This document shows, piece after piece, positions 42,561 through 51,616 of a stretch of 64,000 bases of DNA. Each line of letters opens with the position of its first letter. Positions within the stretch are counted from its first letter, which is position 1. The position numbers and the translations under genes were made by a program. The DNA comes from Streptomyces vilmorinianum (GTDB lineage Bacteria; Actinomycetota; Actinomycetes; Streptomycetales; Streptomycetaceae), in NCBI RefSeq assembly GCF_005517195.1, contig NZ_CP040244.1, positions 1,134,001-1,198,000 on the forward strand. The letters are read 5' to 3'. The notes below the pieces were generated by a model. The model was not told where the DNA came from. It ran no database searches and saw only the letters and a list, made by a program, of their open reading frames with translations.

Positions 42561-42571
42561 CGTCTCGTCAG
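42557..42571. promoter_or_regulatory. Operator candidate before the acyl-CoA ligase gene
   Basis: CTGACG-TCT-CGTCAG is a perfect 6-3-6 inverted repeat that begins within the stop codon of the LPMO gene and ends 14 bases before the ligase ATG. It fits a TetR-type fatty-acid regulator site, though no such regulator is adjacent. Confidence 0.5.
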
Positions 42572-42585
42572 TTACCGTCCGGCGT

Positions 42586-44232
42586 ATGACCGTGGCGGAG
42601 CTCGTGCAGCGTCAGTGGGGCGACCACAGGGTCGGACTGAGGACGCAGGACACGGTCCTCACCCACCACCAGGTCGCCGCCGGAGCCGCCGCGCGGGCCG
42701 CGCTGCTCGTCGATCTGCTGCCCCGGGGTGCCGAGCCGCACCTCGGGGTGCTCCTCGACAACACGCCGGAGTTCCCGCTCTGGCTCAGCGCGGCGGCCCT
42801 CGCGGGGGCCGCCGTCGCCGGCATCAACCCCACCCGGCGCGGCGCCGAACTGGCCCGCGACATCCAGCACACCCAGGTCAGGATCCTGGTCACCCAGCGC
42901 GCGTACCTTCCCCTGCTCGACGGGCTTCCCCTGCCGGGCGTACGCGTCCTGGTGACCGACACCGACGCGTACCGGGAACTCCTGGTCCCCTTCGAGGGCG
43001 CGAAACCGGGCGAGGCCGTCGCCCGCCCGGTGCGCCACGACAGCCGGCTGCTGCTCTACTTCACCTCCGGCTCGACGGGGGCGCCCAAGGCGGCGATCTG
43101 CAGTCAGGGACGGCTCGCGGCGGCGGGCGCGTCGCTGGTGGAGCAGTTCGGCGTACGGCCGGACGACGTCCACTACATCTGCATGCCGATGTTCCACGGC
43201 AACGCAGTGATCGCGGACTGGGCCCCGGCGCTCGCGGCCGGCGCGGGTGTCGCACTGCGGGCCCGGTTCTCGGCCTCGCGCTTCCTGCCGGACGTACGGG
43301 AGTTCGGCGCCACCTACTTCACCTATGTGGGCCGGGCGATCCAGTACCTCCTGGCCACCCCGCCCGGCCCCGACGACCGCGCGCACGGACTGCGGCTCGG
43401 CTTCGGTACGGAGGCGGGGGCGGTGGACGCGGCCCGTTTCGAGGAGCGGTTCGGGGCGAGGCTGGTGGAGGGGTACGGCTCCTCCGAGGGCGGCGCGGCG
43501 ATCCGCCGGACGCCGGACACACCGGCGGGTGCCATCGGGCGGGCGGCCCCGGGGGACGACCTGGCGGTCGTGGACCCGGAGTCCGGCGAGGAGTGCGAGC
43601 CCGCGGCCTTCTCGCCCACCGGCCGGCTCCTCAACGCCTCCTCGGCGATCGGCGAGCTGGTCAACCGCGGCCGCAACCCCTTCGAGGGCTACTGGCGCAA
43701 CCCCGGGGCGCAGGCGGCCCGCCTGCGCGGAGGCTGGTACTGGACCGGGGACCTCTTCTACCGCGACGCGGACGGGTTCCTGTACTTCGCGGGGCGTACG
43801 GACGACCGGCTGCGGGTCGACAGCGAGAACCTCGCGGCGGCGATGATCGAGCAGATCCTGGCGCGGTGGGAGCGCGCGGCGGGCGTCGCGGTCTACGCGA
43901 TACCGGACCCGGTGGCGGGGGACCAGGTGATGACGGCGATCGCCCTGCGCGAGGGCGCCGCGTTCGACCCGGCGGCCTTCCAGGAGTTCCTCGCCGCCCA
44001 GCCGGACCTGGGGACGAAGATGCCGCCGCGCTTCGTGCGCGTGGTCCCCGCGCTCCCGCTGACCGCGACGAACAAGATCCACCGCGTGGCGCTGCGCCGG
44101 GAGTCCTTCCTCTGCGAGGACCCGGTCTGGTGGCGCCCGACGCCGACGGCCCCGTACGAACGCCTGACCATGGACGCCATCGCGTCCCTGCGCGACGAGT
44201 ACGCCGCCCACGGCCGCCCGCTGCCGTCCTAG
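42586..44232 (+). CDS. AMP-binding acyl-CoA ligase (FadD17-like)
   Basis: 548-residue adenylate-forming enzyme that activates a carboxylic acid to its CoA thioester. Core motifs: LLYFTSGSTGAPKAA (phosphate loop), MPMFHGNAVI, VEGYGSSEGG, WYWTGDLFYRDADGFLYFAGRTDDRLRVDSENLA and the C-terminal PLTATNKIHRVALR with the catalytic Lys. It is nearest to the FadD17 type of long-chain or steroid acyl ligase by overall sequence, but the substrate is not decided. ATG 42586 is preferred over an ATG at 42547 inside the preceding gene. It stands alone in the region. Confidence 0.88.
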   Translation: MTVAELVQRQWGDHRVGLRTQDTVLTHHQVAAGAAARAALLVDLLPRGAEPHLGVLLDNTPEFPLWLSAAALAGAAVAGINPTRRGAELARDIQHTQVRILVTQRAYLPLLDGLPLPGVRVLVTDTDAYRELLVPFEGAKPGEAVARPVRHDSRLLLYFTSGSTGAPKAAICSQGRLAAAGASLVEQFGVRPDDVHYICMPMFHGNAVIADWAPALAAGAGVALRARFSASRFLPDVREFGATYFTYVGRAIQYLLATPPGPDDRAHGLRLGFGTEAGAVDAARFEERFGARLVEGYGSSEGGAAIRRTPDTPAGAIGRAAPGDDLAVVDPESGEECEPAAFSPTGRLLNASSAIGELVNRGRNPFEGYWRNPGAQAARLRGGWYWTGDLFYRDADGFLYFAGRTDDRLRVDSENLAAAMIEQILARWERAAGVAVYAIPDPVAGDQVMTAIALREGAAFDPAAFQEFLAAQPDLGTKMPPRFVRVVPALPLTATNKIHRVALRRESFLCEDPVWWRPTPTAPYERLTMDAIASLRDEYAAHGRPLPS

Positions 44233-44359
44233 CTTCACTGTCGTGGGCATACGTTCCGCGGGGCGACGGGCGCCCCCCGGGGGGTAGTGCCAGGCATACC
44301 TCCTGCCCACCCGCCAGACCGATGGCCCCGCACCGCGACCGCCCCCTACCGTGATCCCC

Positions 44360-45685
44360 ATGGAGCCCCGTACCCCCTGGCAGGCCCTCACCCGCGGCCG
44401 ATACGTCCGCACCGGCTGGCCCTGGCGGGCCGTCGGCTATCTCGGCAGCGGCGTCGTCACCGGGGCGATCGCACTCGCCGTCCTGCTGCTCTTCGGGGTC
44501 CTCGCCGTCGTTCTCGTCGGAATCCCCCTCCTCCTGCTCACCGCCCTCGCCCTCGGCGGCGTCGAGCGGCGCCGGCTCCGGCTCGTCGACCTCGACCCCG
44601 CCGCCGATCCGCACCGGGTCCCCGACGCCCCCGGCCTGGCCGCCTGGCTCCGCGTACGGGTCCGGGAGCAGGTCACCTGGCGGGAGCTCGCGTACGCCGT
44701 GCTGCACGCCACCGTCCTGTGGCCGCTCGACCTGCTCGTCCTCGCGGTCGCCCTCGGGCTGCCCGCCGCCCTGCTGAGCGCGCCCCTCCGGCTCGCCCTG
44801 GACGGCCAGGAGACCAAGGTCGTCAAGGCCTACCTGGTCACCTCCTACCCCCAGGCCTTCGCCGCCGCCCTCCTCGGGGCCGCGCTCCTCGTCGTCCTCC
44901 TCTACCCGCTCGGGGCGTTCGCCGGGGCCCGCGCCGCCCTGAGCCGGGCGCTGCTCGCTCCCCGCGAGGCCGAGCTGCGGGACCGGATCGGTGAGGTCAC
45001 CGCCTCCCGGGCCCGGCTCGTCGCCGCCTTCGAGGCCGAGCGCCGGCGGATCGAGCGCGATCTCCACGACGGCGCCCAGCAGCGCCTGGTCGCTCTCACC
45101 ATGACCCTGGGCCTCGCCCGGCTCGACGCCCCGCCCGGCCCGCTCGCCGACCAGCTCGCCAAGGCCCACGAGGAGGCCGGCCAGGTCCTCACCGAACTGC
45201 GCGAACTCATCCACGGCATCCACCCGCAGGTCCTCGCCGACTACGGCCTCGCCGCCGCCCTCACCGACGCCGCCGACCGTTCCGCCGTCCCCGTGGACAC
45301 CACGGACATCGACCTGCCCCGGCTGCCCGCCGCCGTCGAGAGCGCCGGCTACTTCGCCGTCTGCGAGGCGCTCGCCAACATCGGCCGGCACAGCGGTGCC
45401 ACCAGGGCCCGGATCAGCGCCCGGCACGCGGCCTCCCTCACGATCGAGGTCGAGGACGACGGCCGCGGCGGCGCCACCGCATCCATCAGCGGCTCCGCCG
45501 CGGGGTCCGCCGGAACCGGCCTCACCGGACTCGCCGACCGGCTCGCCGTCCTCGATGGCACACTGACGATCATCAGCCCGGCCGGCGGCCCGACCCTCCT
45601 ACGAGTGGAGATTCCTTGTCCCGCACTGCCCGATCGCTCCGCGTCGTCCTCGCAGAGGACAGCGTCCTCCTCCGCGAAGGGCTGA
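44360..45685 (+). CDS. Sensor histidine kinase (NarL/LuxR-type partner)
   Basis: 441 residues. N-terminal sensor region with four membrane segments (about 30-65 and 115-190), then the HisKA_3 phosphoacceptor ERDLHDGAQQR with His236 and an HATPase domain (EALANIGRHSGATRARI; VEDDGRGG; GTGLTGLADRLAVLDG). This is the DesK/NarX-like architecture with a sensor domain found widely in Streptomyces. ATG 44360 or GTG 44351 may be the start. Its last 70 bases overlap the response regulator gene, so the two form a coupled pair. Confidence 0.92.
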   Translation: MEPRTPWQALTRGRYVRTGWPWRAVGYLGSGVVTGAIALAVLLLFGVLAVVLVGIPLLLLTALALGGVERRRLRLVDLDPAADPHRVPDAPGLAAWLRVRVREQVTWRELAYAVLHATVLWPLDLLVLAVALGLPAALLSAPLRLALDGQETKVVKAYLVTSYPQAFAAALLGAALLVVLLYPLGAFAGARAALSRALLAPREAELRDRIGEVTASRARLVAAFEAERRRIERDLHDGAQQRLVALTMTLGLARLDAPPGPLADQLAKAHEEAGQVLTELRELIHGIHPQVLADYGLAAALTDAADRSAVPVDTTDIDLPRLPAAVESAGYFAVCEALANIGRHSGATRARISARHAASLTIEVEDDGRGGATASISGSAAGSAGTGLTGLADRLAVLDGTLTIISPAGGPTLLRVEIPCPALPDRSASSSQRTASSSAKG

Positions 45686-46278
45686 TCGGGCTGCTCGCCC
45701 GCTTCGGCCACGAGGTCGTCGCCGCGGTCGGCGACGCCGACGGACTGCGCGCGGCCGTCGCCGAGCACGACCCGGACATCGTCGTCACCGACGTCCGGAT
45801 GCCGCCGGGGTTCCAGGACGAGGGGCTGCGCGCCGCCGTCGCCCTGCGGGCCGACCGCCCCGGTCTGCCCGTGCTCGTCCTCAGCCAGTACGTGCAGCGG
45901 ACCTACGCCGCCGATCTCCTCGACGCGGGCGACGGGACCGGGGTCGGCTATCTCCTGAAGGACCGGGTCGGCCAGGTCGAGGAGTTCCTCGACGCCCTCA
46001 CCCGGGTCGCCGACGGCGGCACGGTCGTGGACCCCGAGGTCGTACGGCAGCTGCTGCGCCGCCACCGCGACCCGCTGGAGGCGCTGACCCCGCGCGAACG
46101 CGAGGTTCTCGCGCTGGTCGCCGAGGGGCACTCGAACGGGGAGATCGCTCGCCGGCTGGTCGTCACCGAGGCCGCCGTGGGCAAGCACATCGGCAACATC
46201 CTGGGGAAGCTGAACCTGCCGCCCGCCGAGGACACCCACCGCCGGGTCCTGGCCGTGCTCACGTACCTGAGGGCTTGA
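45616..46278 (+). CDS. LuxR/NarL family response regulator
   Basis: 220 residues. Receiver domain with AEDS (Glu14, Asp15), phosphoacceptor Asp59 in VTDVRMPP and Lys in LLKDR; C-terminal LuxR HTH (LTPREREVLALVAEGHSNGEIARRLVVTEAAVGKHIGNIL). The start is TTG at 45616, preceded by GTGGAG 5 bases upstream, and lies inside the kinase gene. A rare start codon combined with overlap suggests low-level, coupled expression. Targets unknown. Confidence 0.92.
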   Translation: MSRTARSLRVVLAEDSVLLREGLIGLLARFGHEVVAAVGDADGLRAAVAEHDPDIVVTDVRMPPGFQDEGLRAAVALRADRPGLPVLVLSQYVQRTYAADLLDAGDGTGVGYLLKDRVGQVEEFLDALTRVADGGTVVDPEVVRQLLRRHRDPLEALTPREREVLALVAEGHSNGEIARRLVVTEAAVGKHIGNILGKLNLPPAEDTHRRVLAVLTYLRA

Positions 46279-46331
46279 GGGCTTGAAGGCCTGAGCACCT
46301 GAGGGCCTGGGGGCCGGGAAAACGGAAGCAC

Positions 46332-46365
46332 GAAGAAGCCCCCCGCCTGCGCGAGGGGCTTCTTC
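46332..46365 (-). terminator. Terminator of tRNA-Lys copy 2
   Basis: GAAGAAGCCCC pairs with GGGGCTTCTTC around a 12-base loop beyond the tRNA 3' end; may also serve the response regulator on the plus strand. Confidence 0.8.
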
Positions 46366-46371
46366 CGTCTG

Positions 46372-46445
46372 TGCGCCGCCAGGGACTCGAACCCCGGACC
46401 CGCTGATTAAGAGTCAGCTGCTCTAACCAACTGAGCTAGCGGCGC
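46372..46445 (-). tRNA. tRNA-Lys (anticodon CTT), copy 2
   Basis: Identical in sequence to copies 1 and 3, with the same GTCAGCAG leader before the 5' end. CCA not encoded. Confidence 0.97.
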
Positions 46446-46465
46446 CTGCTGACAGAGAAAATACT

Positions 46466-46509
46466 ACCTGGTCCCGAGGGGTGCTCGTGACCACCCCTCG
46501 GGACCAGGT
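46466..46509. terminator. Perfect 18-base inverted repeat between IclR gene and tRNA
   Basis: ACCTGGTCCCGAGGGGTG pairs exactly with CACCCCTCGGGACCAGGT around an 8-base loop. It lies 15 bases after the IclR stop, so it is a likely terminator. The tRNA promoter (TAGTAT on the minus strand) begins inside its left edge. Confidence 0.75.
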
Positions 46510-46523
46510 CTGCGCAGCGTTTC

Positions 46524-47282
46524 TCAGATGGCCAGCGAGAGCACCACCGGGGCCGCCCGCCGGTTCAGCGTGTCCGCCGCCGAGCGCAGCCGGTGGGCGT
46601 GCTCGATCGGCAGGGAGAGGGCCAGGCAGCCCACGGCCGCGCCGGCCGTCAGCGGCACCGCCGCGCAGACCGTGCCCACCGCGTACTCCTGCAGGTCGAG
46701 CACCGGGACGGTCGGCGGCTGGCTGTCCAGCTTGGAGAAGAGCACCTTCTCGTTGGTGATCGTCCGGGAGGTCAGCCGGGCGATCTTGTGACGGGAGAGG
46801 TGGTCCCGGCGGCCGTTCTGGTCCAGCTGGGTCAGCAGGCACTTGCCGACCGCGCTGGCGTGCGCGGCCGAGCGGAAGTCCACCCACTCGTTGACCTTGG
46901 GCGTGCGCGGGCCGTCGGCGAACTGGGTGATCTTCACCTCGCCGTCGATGTACCGGCTGATGTAGACCGCCGCGCCGACGGAGTCGCGCAGCTCGGTCAG
47001 TGTCTCCTGCAGCTTGCCTTCCAGCGCTTCGCGGCGGGTCAGACCGGAACCGAGGAGGACAAGGGAGTCGCCGATCACATAGGCGCCGTCGGCGACCTGC
47101 TCGACGTACCCCTCGCGACGGAGCATCAGCAGCAGGGACGACAGATGGGCGACGGGCAGACCGGTCTCACGAGCGATCTGGACGTCCGTCACCCCGCCAC
47201 CGTGCCGTGAGACCGTCTCAAGGACGCGCAGGGCGTATTGCACCGAATGGAACGGCGCGGTGGGCTCGGGCTTCAGCGCCAC
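46524..47282 (-). CDS. IclR family transcriptional regulator
   Basis: 252 residues. N-terminal winged HTH (VQYALRVLETVSRHGGGVTDVQIARETGLPVAHLSSLLLMLRREGYVEQ), then the IclR effector domain with SAAHASAVGKCLLTQL and a conserved C-terminal region (GTVCAAVPLTAGAAVGCLALSLP). It lies downstream of the ehu-type importer operon on the same strand but behind a strong terminator, so it is transcribed separately. Control of the importer is possible but not shown. Confidence 0.9.
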   Translation of the reverse strand: MALKPEPTAPFHSVQYALRVLETVSRHGGGVTDVQIARETGLPVAHLSSLLLMLRREGYVEQVADGAYVIGDSLVLLGSGLTRREALEGKLQETLTELRDSVGAAVYISRYIDGEVKITQFADGPRTPKVNEWVDFRSAAHASAVGKCLLTQLDQNGRRDHLSRHKIARLTSRTITNEKVLFSKLDSQPPTVPVLDLQEYAVGTVCAAVPLTAGAAVGCLALSLPIEHAHRLRSAADTLNRRAAPVVLSLAI

Positions 47283-47374
47283 GGTTTCCCCCTACCAGGT
47301 TGTGACCGCAAGCTTCCGTACCACGATAGCCGTCAAGCTCCGTTTTCGGGGCGGCTGTTGGCGAGATTGATGCG

Positions 47375-47401
47375 GCGCCCCAGCGCCGTACGCTGGGGCG
47401 C
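47375..47401 (-). terminator. Terminator of the ehu-type operon
   Basis: GCGCCCCAGCG pairs exactly with CGCTGGGGCGC around the 5-base loop CCGTA, 49 bases beyond the ATPase stop. Confidence 0.85.
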
Positions 47402-47449
47402 ACCACCCTGGCATATGCCATGGTCAAAGCTGTGCGGTAGAGGCTGAGG

Positions 47450-48202
47450 TCAGAGCACCGCACCGAGAAACTCGCGGGTACGATCATGGTCGGGATCCGA
47501 GAAGATTTTTTCTGGAGAACCGGACTCGATCACCCTTCCCGCGTCGAACATCAGTACCTCGTCCGAGATGTCACGGGCGAAGTTCATCTCATGCGTCACA
47601 CAGATCATGGTGATGTCCGTGGTCCGGGCGATCTCCCGGAGCAGATCCAGCACACCGGCCACCAGCTCCGGGTCGAGCGCCGAGGTCACCTCGTCGAGCA
47701 GGAGCACCTTCGGCTCCATCGCGAGCGCCCGCGCGATCGCGACCCGCTGCTGCTGACCGCCGGACAGCTGCGCGGGCCTGGCCTCGCACTTGTCGGTCAG
47801 GCCGACCAGGTCGAGCAGTTCGCGGGCGCGCGCCTCGGCCTCCTCGCGGCTCCTGCCGAGGGCGCGGACCGGCGCCTCGGTGAGGTTGCGCAGCACCGAC
47901 ATGTGCGGGAAGAGGTTGAAGTGCTGGAAGACCATCCCGATCTTCTTGCGGGCCTCCCGCCGTTCCTTCTCGCCGGCCGGGTGCAGCAGACCGCCGTTGA
48001 CCCGGATCGTCCCCGAGTCGGGCTTCTCCAAGGTCATCAGGAGCCGCAGGATCGTCGTCTTGCCGGAACCGGAGGGTCCGATCAGGGTGACGTGCTTGCC
48101 CGGCCGGACCGAGAAGCAGAGATCGTCGAGGACCGTCTGGTCCCCGAAGCGCTTGGTGACGTTCTCGAAGCGGACGAGCGGATCGATGGTTTCAGTGGGC
48201 AA
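47450..48202 (-). CDS. ehuA: Amino-acid/ectoine ABC importer ATP-binding protein
   Basis: 250-residue polar amino-acid type ATPase. Walker A GPSGSGKTT, Q-loop MVFQHFNLFPHMSVLRN, signature LSGGQQQR, Walker B VLLLDEVTSALDPE, and the switch His in VTHEMNFARDISDE. It overlaps the permease gene by 11 bases. Gene order (binding protein, two permeases, ATPase) is that of ehuBCDA for ectoine and hydroxyectoine; assignment as Ehu rests on order and resemblance. Confidence 0.8.
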   Translation of the reverse strand: MPTETIDPLVRFENVTKRFGDQTVLDDLCFSVRPGKHVTLIGPSGSGKTTILRLLMTLEKPDSGTIRVNGGLLHPAGEKERREARKKIGMVFQHFNLFPHMSVLRNLTEAPVRALGRSREEAEARARELLDLVGLTDKCEARPAQLSGGQQQRVAIARALAMEPKVLLLDEVTSALDPELVAGVLDLLREIARTTDITMICVTHEMNFARDISDEVLMFDAGRVIESGSPEKIFSDPDHDRTREFLGAVL

Positions 48203-48842
48203 GGCGGCGCTCCAGAGTGCGGACGAGCAGGGAAGCGGGATACGCGATCAGGACAAAGGCCACACCGACCACCGTGAGCGGCTCGGTGTACTGGAAGGTG
48301 GCCGCGGACTCCAGCCGCGACTGCTGGAGGAGTTCGAGCACGCTGATCCCGGCGAGGAGCGGGGTGTCCTTCAGCATCGCGATGACGTAGTTGCCGAGCG
48401 CGGGCGCGATCCGGCGCAGGGCCTGCGGCAGGATCACCGCGAGCCAGGTCCGGTGCCGGGGCAGGCTGAGCGCCGTCGCGGCCTCCCACTGCCCGGCCGG
48501 TACGGCGTCGATGCCGGCCCGGTAGACCTGCGCGGTGTACGTCGAGTAGTGCAGTCCGATCGCGAGCGTGCCGGTGGTCAGGGCGGAGAACTGCACGCCC
48601 CACTCCGGCAGGACGAAGAAGAGGAAGAAGAGCTGCACGAGCAGCGGCGTCGTGCGGACGAACTCGGTGACGGCGTTCACCGGCCAGCGCACGAACCTGC
48701 TGCGGGCCCGGAAGCCCAGCGCCCACACCAGACCCAGCGTGAACGAGATCAGCGAGCCGAGCACCAGCACCTGAAGGGTGACGAGGAGGCCGTCCCAGAA
48801 GCGCGGCAGGAAATCGGCCACCGCGGACCAGTCCCAGTTCAC
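48192..48842 (-). CDS. ehuD: Amino-acid/ectoine ABC importer permease D
   Basis: 216 residues, His/Glu/Gln/Arg permease family, about five membrane segments, with the EAA loop EAATALSLPRHRTWLAVILPQALRRIAPALGN. GTG 48842 overlaps the stop of the upstream permease by 4 bases, which fixes this start; longer readings run through the coding region of that gene. Confidence 0.78.
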   Translation of the reverse strand: MNWDWSAVADFLPRFWDGLLVTLQVLVLGSLISFTLGLVWALGFRARSRFVRWPVNAVTEFVRTTPLLVQLFFLFFVLPEWGVQFSALTTGTLAIGLHYSTYTAQVYRAGIDAVPAGQWEAATALSLPRHRTWLAVILPQALRRIAPALGNYVIAMLKDTPLLAGISVLELLQQSRLESAATFQYTEPLTVVGVAFVLIAYPASLLVRTLERRLAH

Positions 48843-49498
48843 TTGGCCACCACCCCCAGGTTCGCCTTGGTCCGTCGTTCGAGGGCCTTCATCGAGCGGG
48901 TGATCACCAGCGCGATCACGAAGTAGACGAGGAGGGTCACCGTGTAGATCCCGCCGCTCTCCTGGGTCGCGAGCCGCACCAGATACGCGGCGAAGGACAC
49001 GTCCCCCACGCCGAGCAGCGAGACAAGGGCGGTGCCCTTGAGCAGCTCGACCAGCAGGTTGCAGAAGGAGGGGATCATCTCGGGCACGGCCTGCGGGAGC
49101 AGCACGAGCCGCAGCCGCTGCCAGGGCGTGAAGCTGAGCGCGACGCCCGCCTCGCGCTGCGCCTTCGGTACGGCGTTCAGGGCGCCGCGCACGATCTCGG
49201 CGCCGTACGCCCCGTAGGAGAGGCCGAGCGCGAGGATCGCCGCCCACATCGGGACGAGCTGCCAGCCGGCCAGCGGTGGCAGGACGAAGAAGAGCCAGAA
49301 CATGAGGATCAGCGCGGAGGTGCCGCGGAAGACCTCGGTGTAGAGCCCGGCCAGGAAGCGGACGGTGCGGGAGCGGTGGGTGCGGGCGGCGCCGACGGTG
49401 AAGGCGACCAGCGCGGCGAGCGCGGCGGAGGCGATCAGGAGCTGGAGGGTGATCCAGATGCCGGGCAGGACCCAGTTCTGCCAGAGGCCTGCGGTCAT
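48839..49498 (-). CDS. ehuC: Amino-acid/ectoine ABC importer permease C
   Basis: 219 residues with five membrane segments and the EAA loop EAGVALSFTPWQRLRLVLLPQAVPEMIPSFCN. ATG 49498 overlaps the stop of the binding-protein gene (ATGA), so translation is coupled. It pairs with the D permease to form the membrane channel. Confidence 0.78.
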   Translation of the reverse strand: MTAGLWQNWVLPGIWITLQLLIASAALAALVAFTVGAARTHRSRTVRFLAGLYTEVFRGTSALILMFWLFFVLPPLAGWQLVPMWAAILALGLSYGAYGAEIVRGALNAVPKAQREAGVALSFTPWQRLRLVLLPQAVPEMIPSFCNLLVELLKGTALVSLLGVGDVSFAAYLVRLATQESGGIYTVTLLVYFVIALVITRSMKALERRTKANLGVVAK

Positions 49499-50361
49499 CG
49501 GCACAGCTCCTCGGCGGTCAGCGTGGTCATCTCGGCCTCGGTGAAGCCGAAGGGTCGCAGGATCCGGAAGAGTTCGCCGCTCTTCTTCATCGTGTGCAGT
49601 TCGGTGTTGAAGGCGTCCCGCAGGGCGGTGTCGGTGGGGCGGAAGGCGAAGCCGCCGCCGTCGATCTTCCGCTTGCCGTCGACGACGGCGGCGAAGGCCT
49701 CGGTGGCCTCGGCCTTGGCGGACTTGCGGACGACCGAGCGGGCGGTGAGGGCGGTGGCGGCGAAGACGTCGACACGGCCGGACTCGACCGCGTTCAACCC
49801 GGCGACCTGGTCCTGGAGGATCACGATGTCCTTCTCCGGATAGCCGGCGGCGACGGCGTAGCCGATCTCGGCGTACCCGCTGCCGGTCGCGAAGCGGGCC
49901 TTCGCGCGCACCACGTCCTCGTACGAGCGCAGGTTCTTCGGGTTGCCCTTGCGCACGATGAAGGAGTCGAGCATCTGGTACTCGGGGTCGGCGAAGATCA
50001 CCTGCTCGCAGCGCTGCCTGTTGATGTACATCCCGGCGGAGACCACGTCGAACTGCTGGGAGTTGAGGCCGGGGATCAGCGAGGCGAAGTCGGTGGCCAC
50101 GGGCTGCACGCGGTCGATGCCGAGCCGCTGGAAGACGACCTTGGCGAGCTCGGGGGCCTCGCCGGTGAAGGCGCCCTGCTCGTCGACGTAGCCGTACGGC
50201 ACCTCGCCCGCGATGCCGAGACGGACCGTCCGCTGGGATCTGAGCCGGCCGAGCGTGTCGCCGGAGGCGACCCGGGCGCAGCCCGCCGCGCCGACCGCCG
50301 CCGCGGCCGCCGTCCCCCACAGCAGCGTTCGTCGCCGTATCTGATGTGTTGTTCGAGGCAT
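49495..50361 (-). CDS. ehuB: Ectoine/hydroxyectoine-type solute-binding lipoprotein
   Basis: 288 residues. Signal peptide with twin Arg (QIRRRTLLWGT) and lipobox-like AAGC, then the type II amino-acid-binding fold (VRLGIAGEVPYGYVDEQGAFTGEAPELAKVVFQRLG; IPGLNSQQFDVVSAGMYINRQRCEQVIFADPEY). The SAGMYINxxR stretch is characteristic of EhuB-type proteins. ATG 50361 gives a normal signal length; an upstream ATG at 50394 is possible. First gene of the operon. Confidence 0.8.
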   Translation of the reverse strand: MPRTTHQIRRRTLLWGTAAAAAVGAAGCARVASGDTLGRLRSQRTVRLGIAGEVPYGYVDEQGAFTGEAPELAKVVFQRLGIDRVQPVATDFASLIPGLNSQQFDVVSAGMYINRQRCEQVIFADPEYQMLDSFIVRKGNPKNLRSYEDVVRAKARFATGSGYAEIGYAVAAGYPEKDIVILQDQVAGLNAVESGRVDVFAATALTARSVVRKSAKAEATEAFAAVVDGKRKIDGGGFAFRPTDTALRDAFNTELHTMKKSGELFRILRPFGFTEAEMTTLTAEELCR

Positions 50362-50476
50362 GGGCGCGCGGCTACCCGAAGCTGAACCAGTCATTCCTGC
50401 GGAATAACCGGAGACACCCTCCTGTTCTGTGGTGTCGTACGTACGTCATGGACTTCGGGCAGAAGGGTCGTCAAGG

Positions 50477-51547
50477 GTGAGCGACGCGATTCGGGGCACG
50501 GCACACGGGGATTCGCCCGTACCGCTGTCCGTACTGGACCTGGTGACCGTCGGCGACGGGTGGACCGCGCGCCAGGGGCTGGCCACCAGCGTCGAGATCA
50601 GCAAGCTCGCCGAGCGGCGCGGCTTCCACCGCCACTGGATCGCCGAGCACCACTCCATGCCCGGCGTCGCCTCCTCCGCGCCGGCCGTGATCCTGGCCCA
50701 TCTCGCCGCCCACACCCGCCGCATCCGGCTCGGCTCGGGCGGCGTCATGCTGCCCAACCACGCCCCGCTGGTGATCGCCGAGCAGTTCGGCACGCTGGAG
50801 GCCCTCGCCCCGGGCCGGGTCGACCTCGGGCTCGGCCGCGCGCCCGGCACGGACGGGGCCACGGCCGCCGCCCTGCGCCGGACGCGGACCGTGGGCGAAG
50901 GCGCCGACGACTTCCCGCAGCAGCTCGTCGAGCTGACCCGCTTCCTGGACGACGACTTCCCCGACGGGCACCCGTACGCCCGGATCCACGCCGTGCCCGG
51001 TCCCGTGCAGGGGCCCACCGGGCGGCCGCCGATCTGGCTGCTCGGCTCGTCCGGCTTCAGCGCCCGGCTGGCCGGCATGCTCGGCCTGCCGTTCGCCTTC
51101 GCCCACCACTTCTCGGCGCAGAACACCGTTCCGGCGCTCGACCTCTACCGGGACTCCTTCCGCCCCTCGGAGGTCCTCGACGCGCCCTACGCGCTCATCG
51201 GCGTCTCCGCGCTGGCGACCGACGACCCGAAGGAGGCCCATCGCCAGGCGCTCACGGGCGCGTTGTCGATGCTGCGGCTGCGCACCGCACGGCCCGGCCT
51301 GATCCCGTCGCCGGAGGAGGCGGAGGCGTACGCCTTCACCCCGCCGGAGCGGGAGTTCGCGGACCGCTGGCTCGCGAACATCGTGCGCGGCTCGGCGGAC
51401 GAAGTGCGGACAGGTCTGGACGATCTGCTCAAGCGGACCGGTGCCGACGAGCTGATGATCACGACCCACGCGCACAGCGGCGATGTCCGGCTGCGGAGCT
51501 ACGAGTTGATCGCGGACGTCTACGGACTGCCGGACGCCGTCGAGTAA
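50477..51547 (+). CDS. LLM class flavin-dependent oxidoreductase (luciferase-like)
   Basis: 356 residues, TIM-barrel monooxygenase of the bacterial luciferase superfamily. Typical segments are LSVLDLVTVGDG, RHWIAEHHSMPGVASSAPAVILAHLAAHTRRIRLGSGGVMLPNHAPLVIAEQFGTLEALAPGRVDLGLGRAPG region and PPIWLLGSSGFSARLAG. It uses reduced FMN to oxidise a small substrate that is not known. GTG 50477 follows AAGG. Divergent from the ehu operon. Confidence 0.9.
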   Translation: MSDAIRGTAHGDSPVPLSVLDLVTVGDGWTARQGLATSVEISKLAERRGFHRHWIAEHHSMPGVASSAPAVILAHLAAHTRRIRLGSGGVMLPNHAPLVIAEQFGTLEALAPGRVDLGLGRAPGTDGATAAALRRTRTVGEGADDFPQQLVELTRFLDDDFPDGHPYARIHAVPGPVQGPTGRPPIWLLGSSGFSARLAGMLGLPFAFAHHFSAQNTVPALDLYRDSFRPSEVLDAPYALIGVSALATDDPKEAHRQALTGALSMLRLRTARPGLIPSPEEAEAYAFTPPEREFADRWLANIVRGSADEVRTGLDDLLKRTGADELMITTHAHSGDVRLRSYELIADVYGLPDAVE

Positions 51548-51616
51548 AACCTGGGTTTCGGAGGCCGGTTGGTTCGACCCGGAACGGCCGGTTCCGCCAT
51601 CCCTAAGTGAACCTTA

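Noticed and set aside
42586..44232. AMP-binding enzyme considered as part of a nonribosomal peptide or siderophore cluster
   Set aside because: It stands alone, with no carrier protein, condensation or transport genes; acyl-CoA ligase is the simpler reading.
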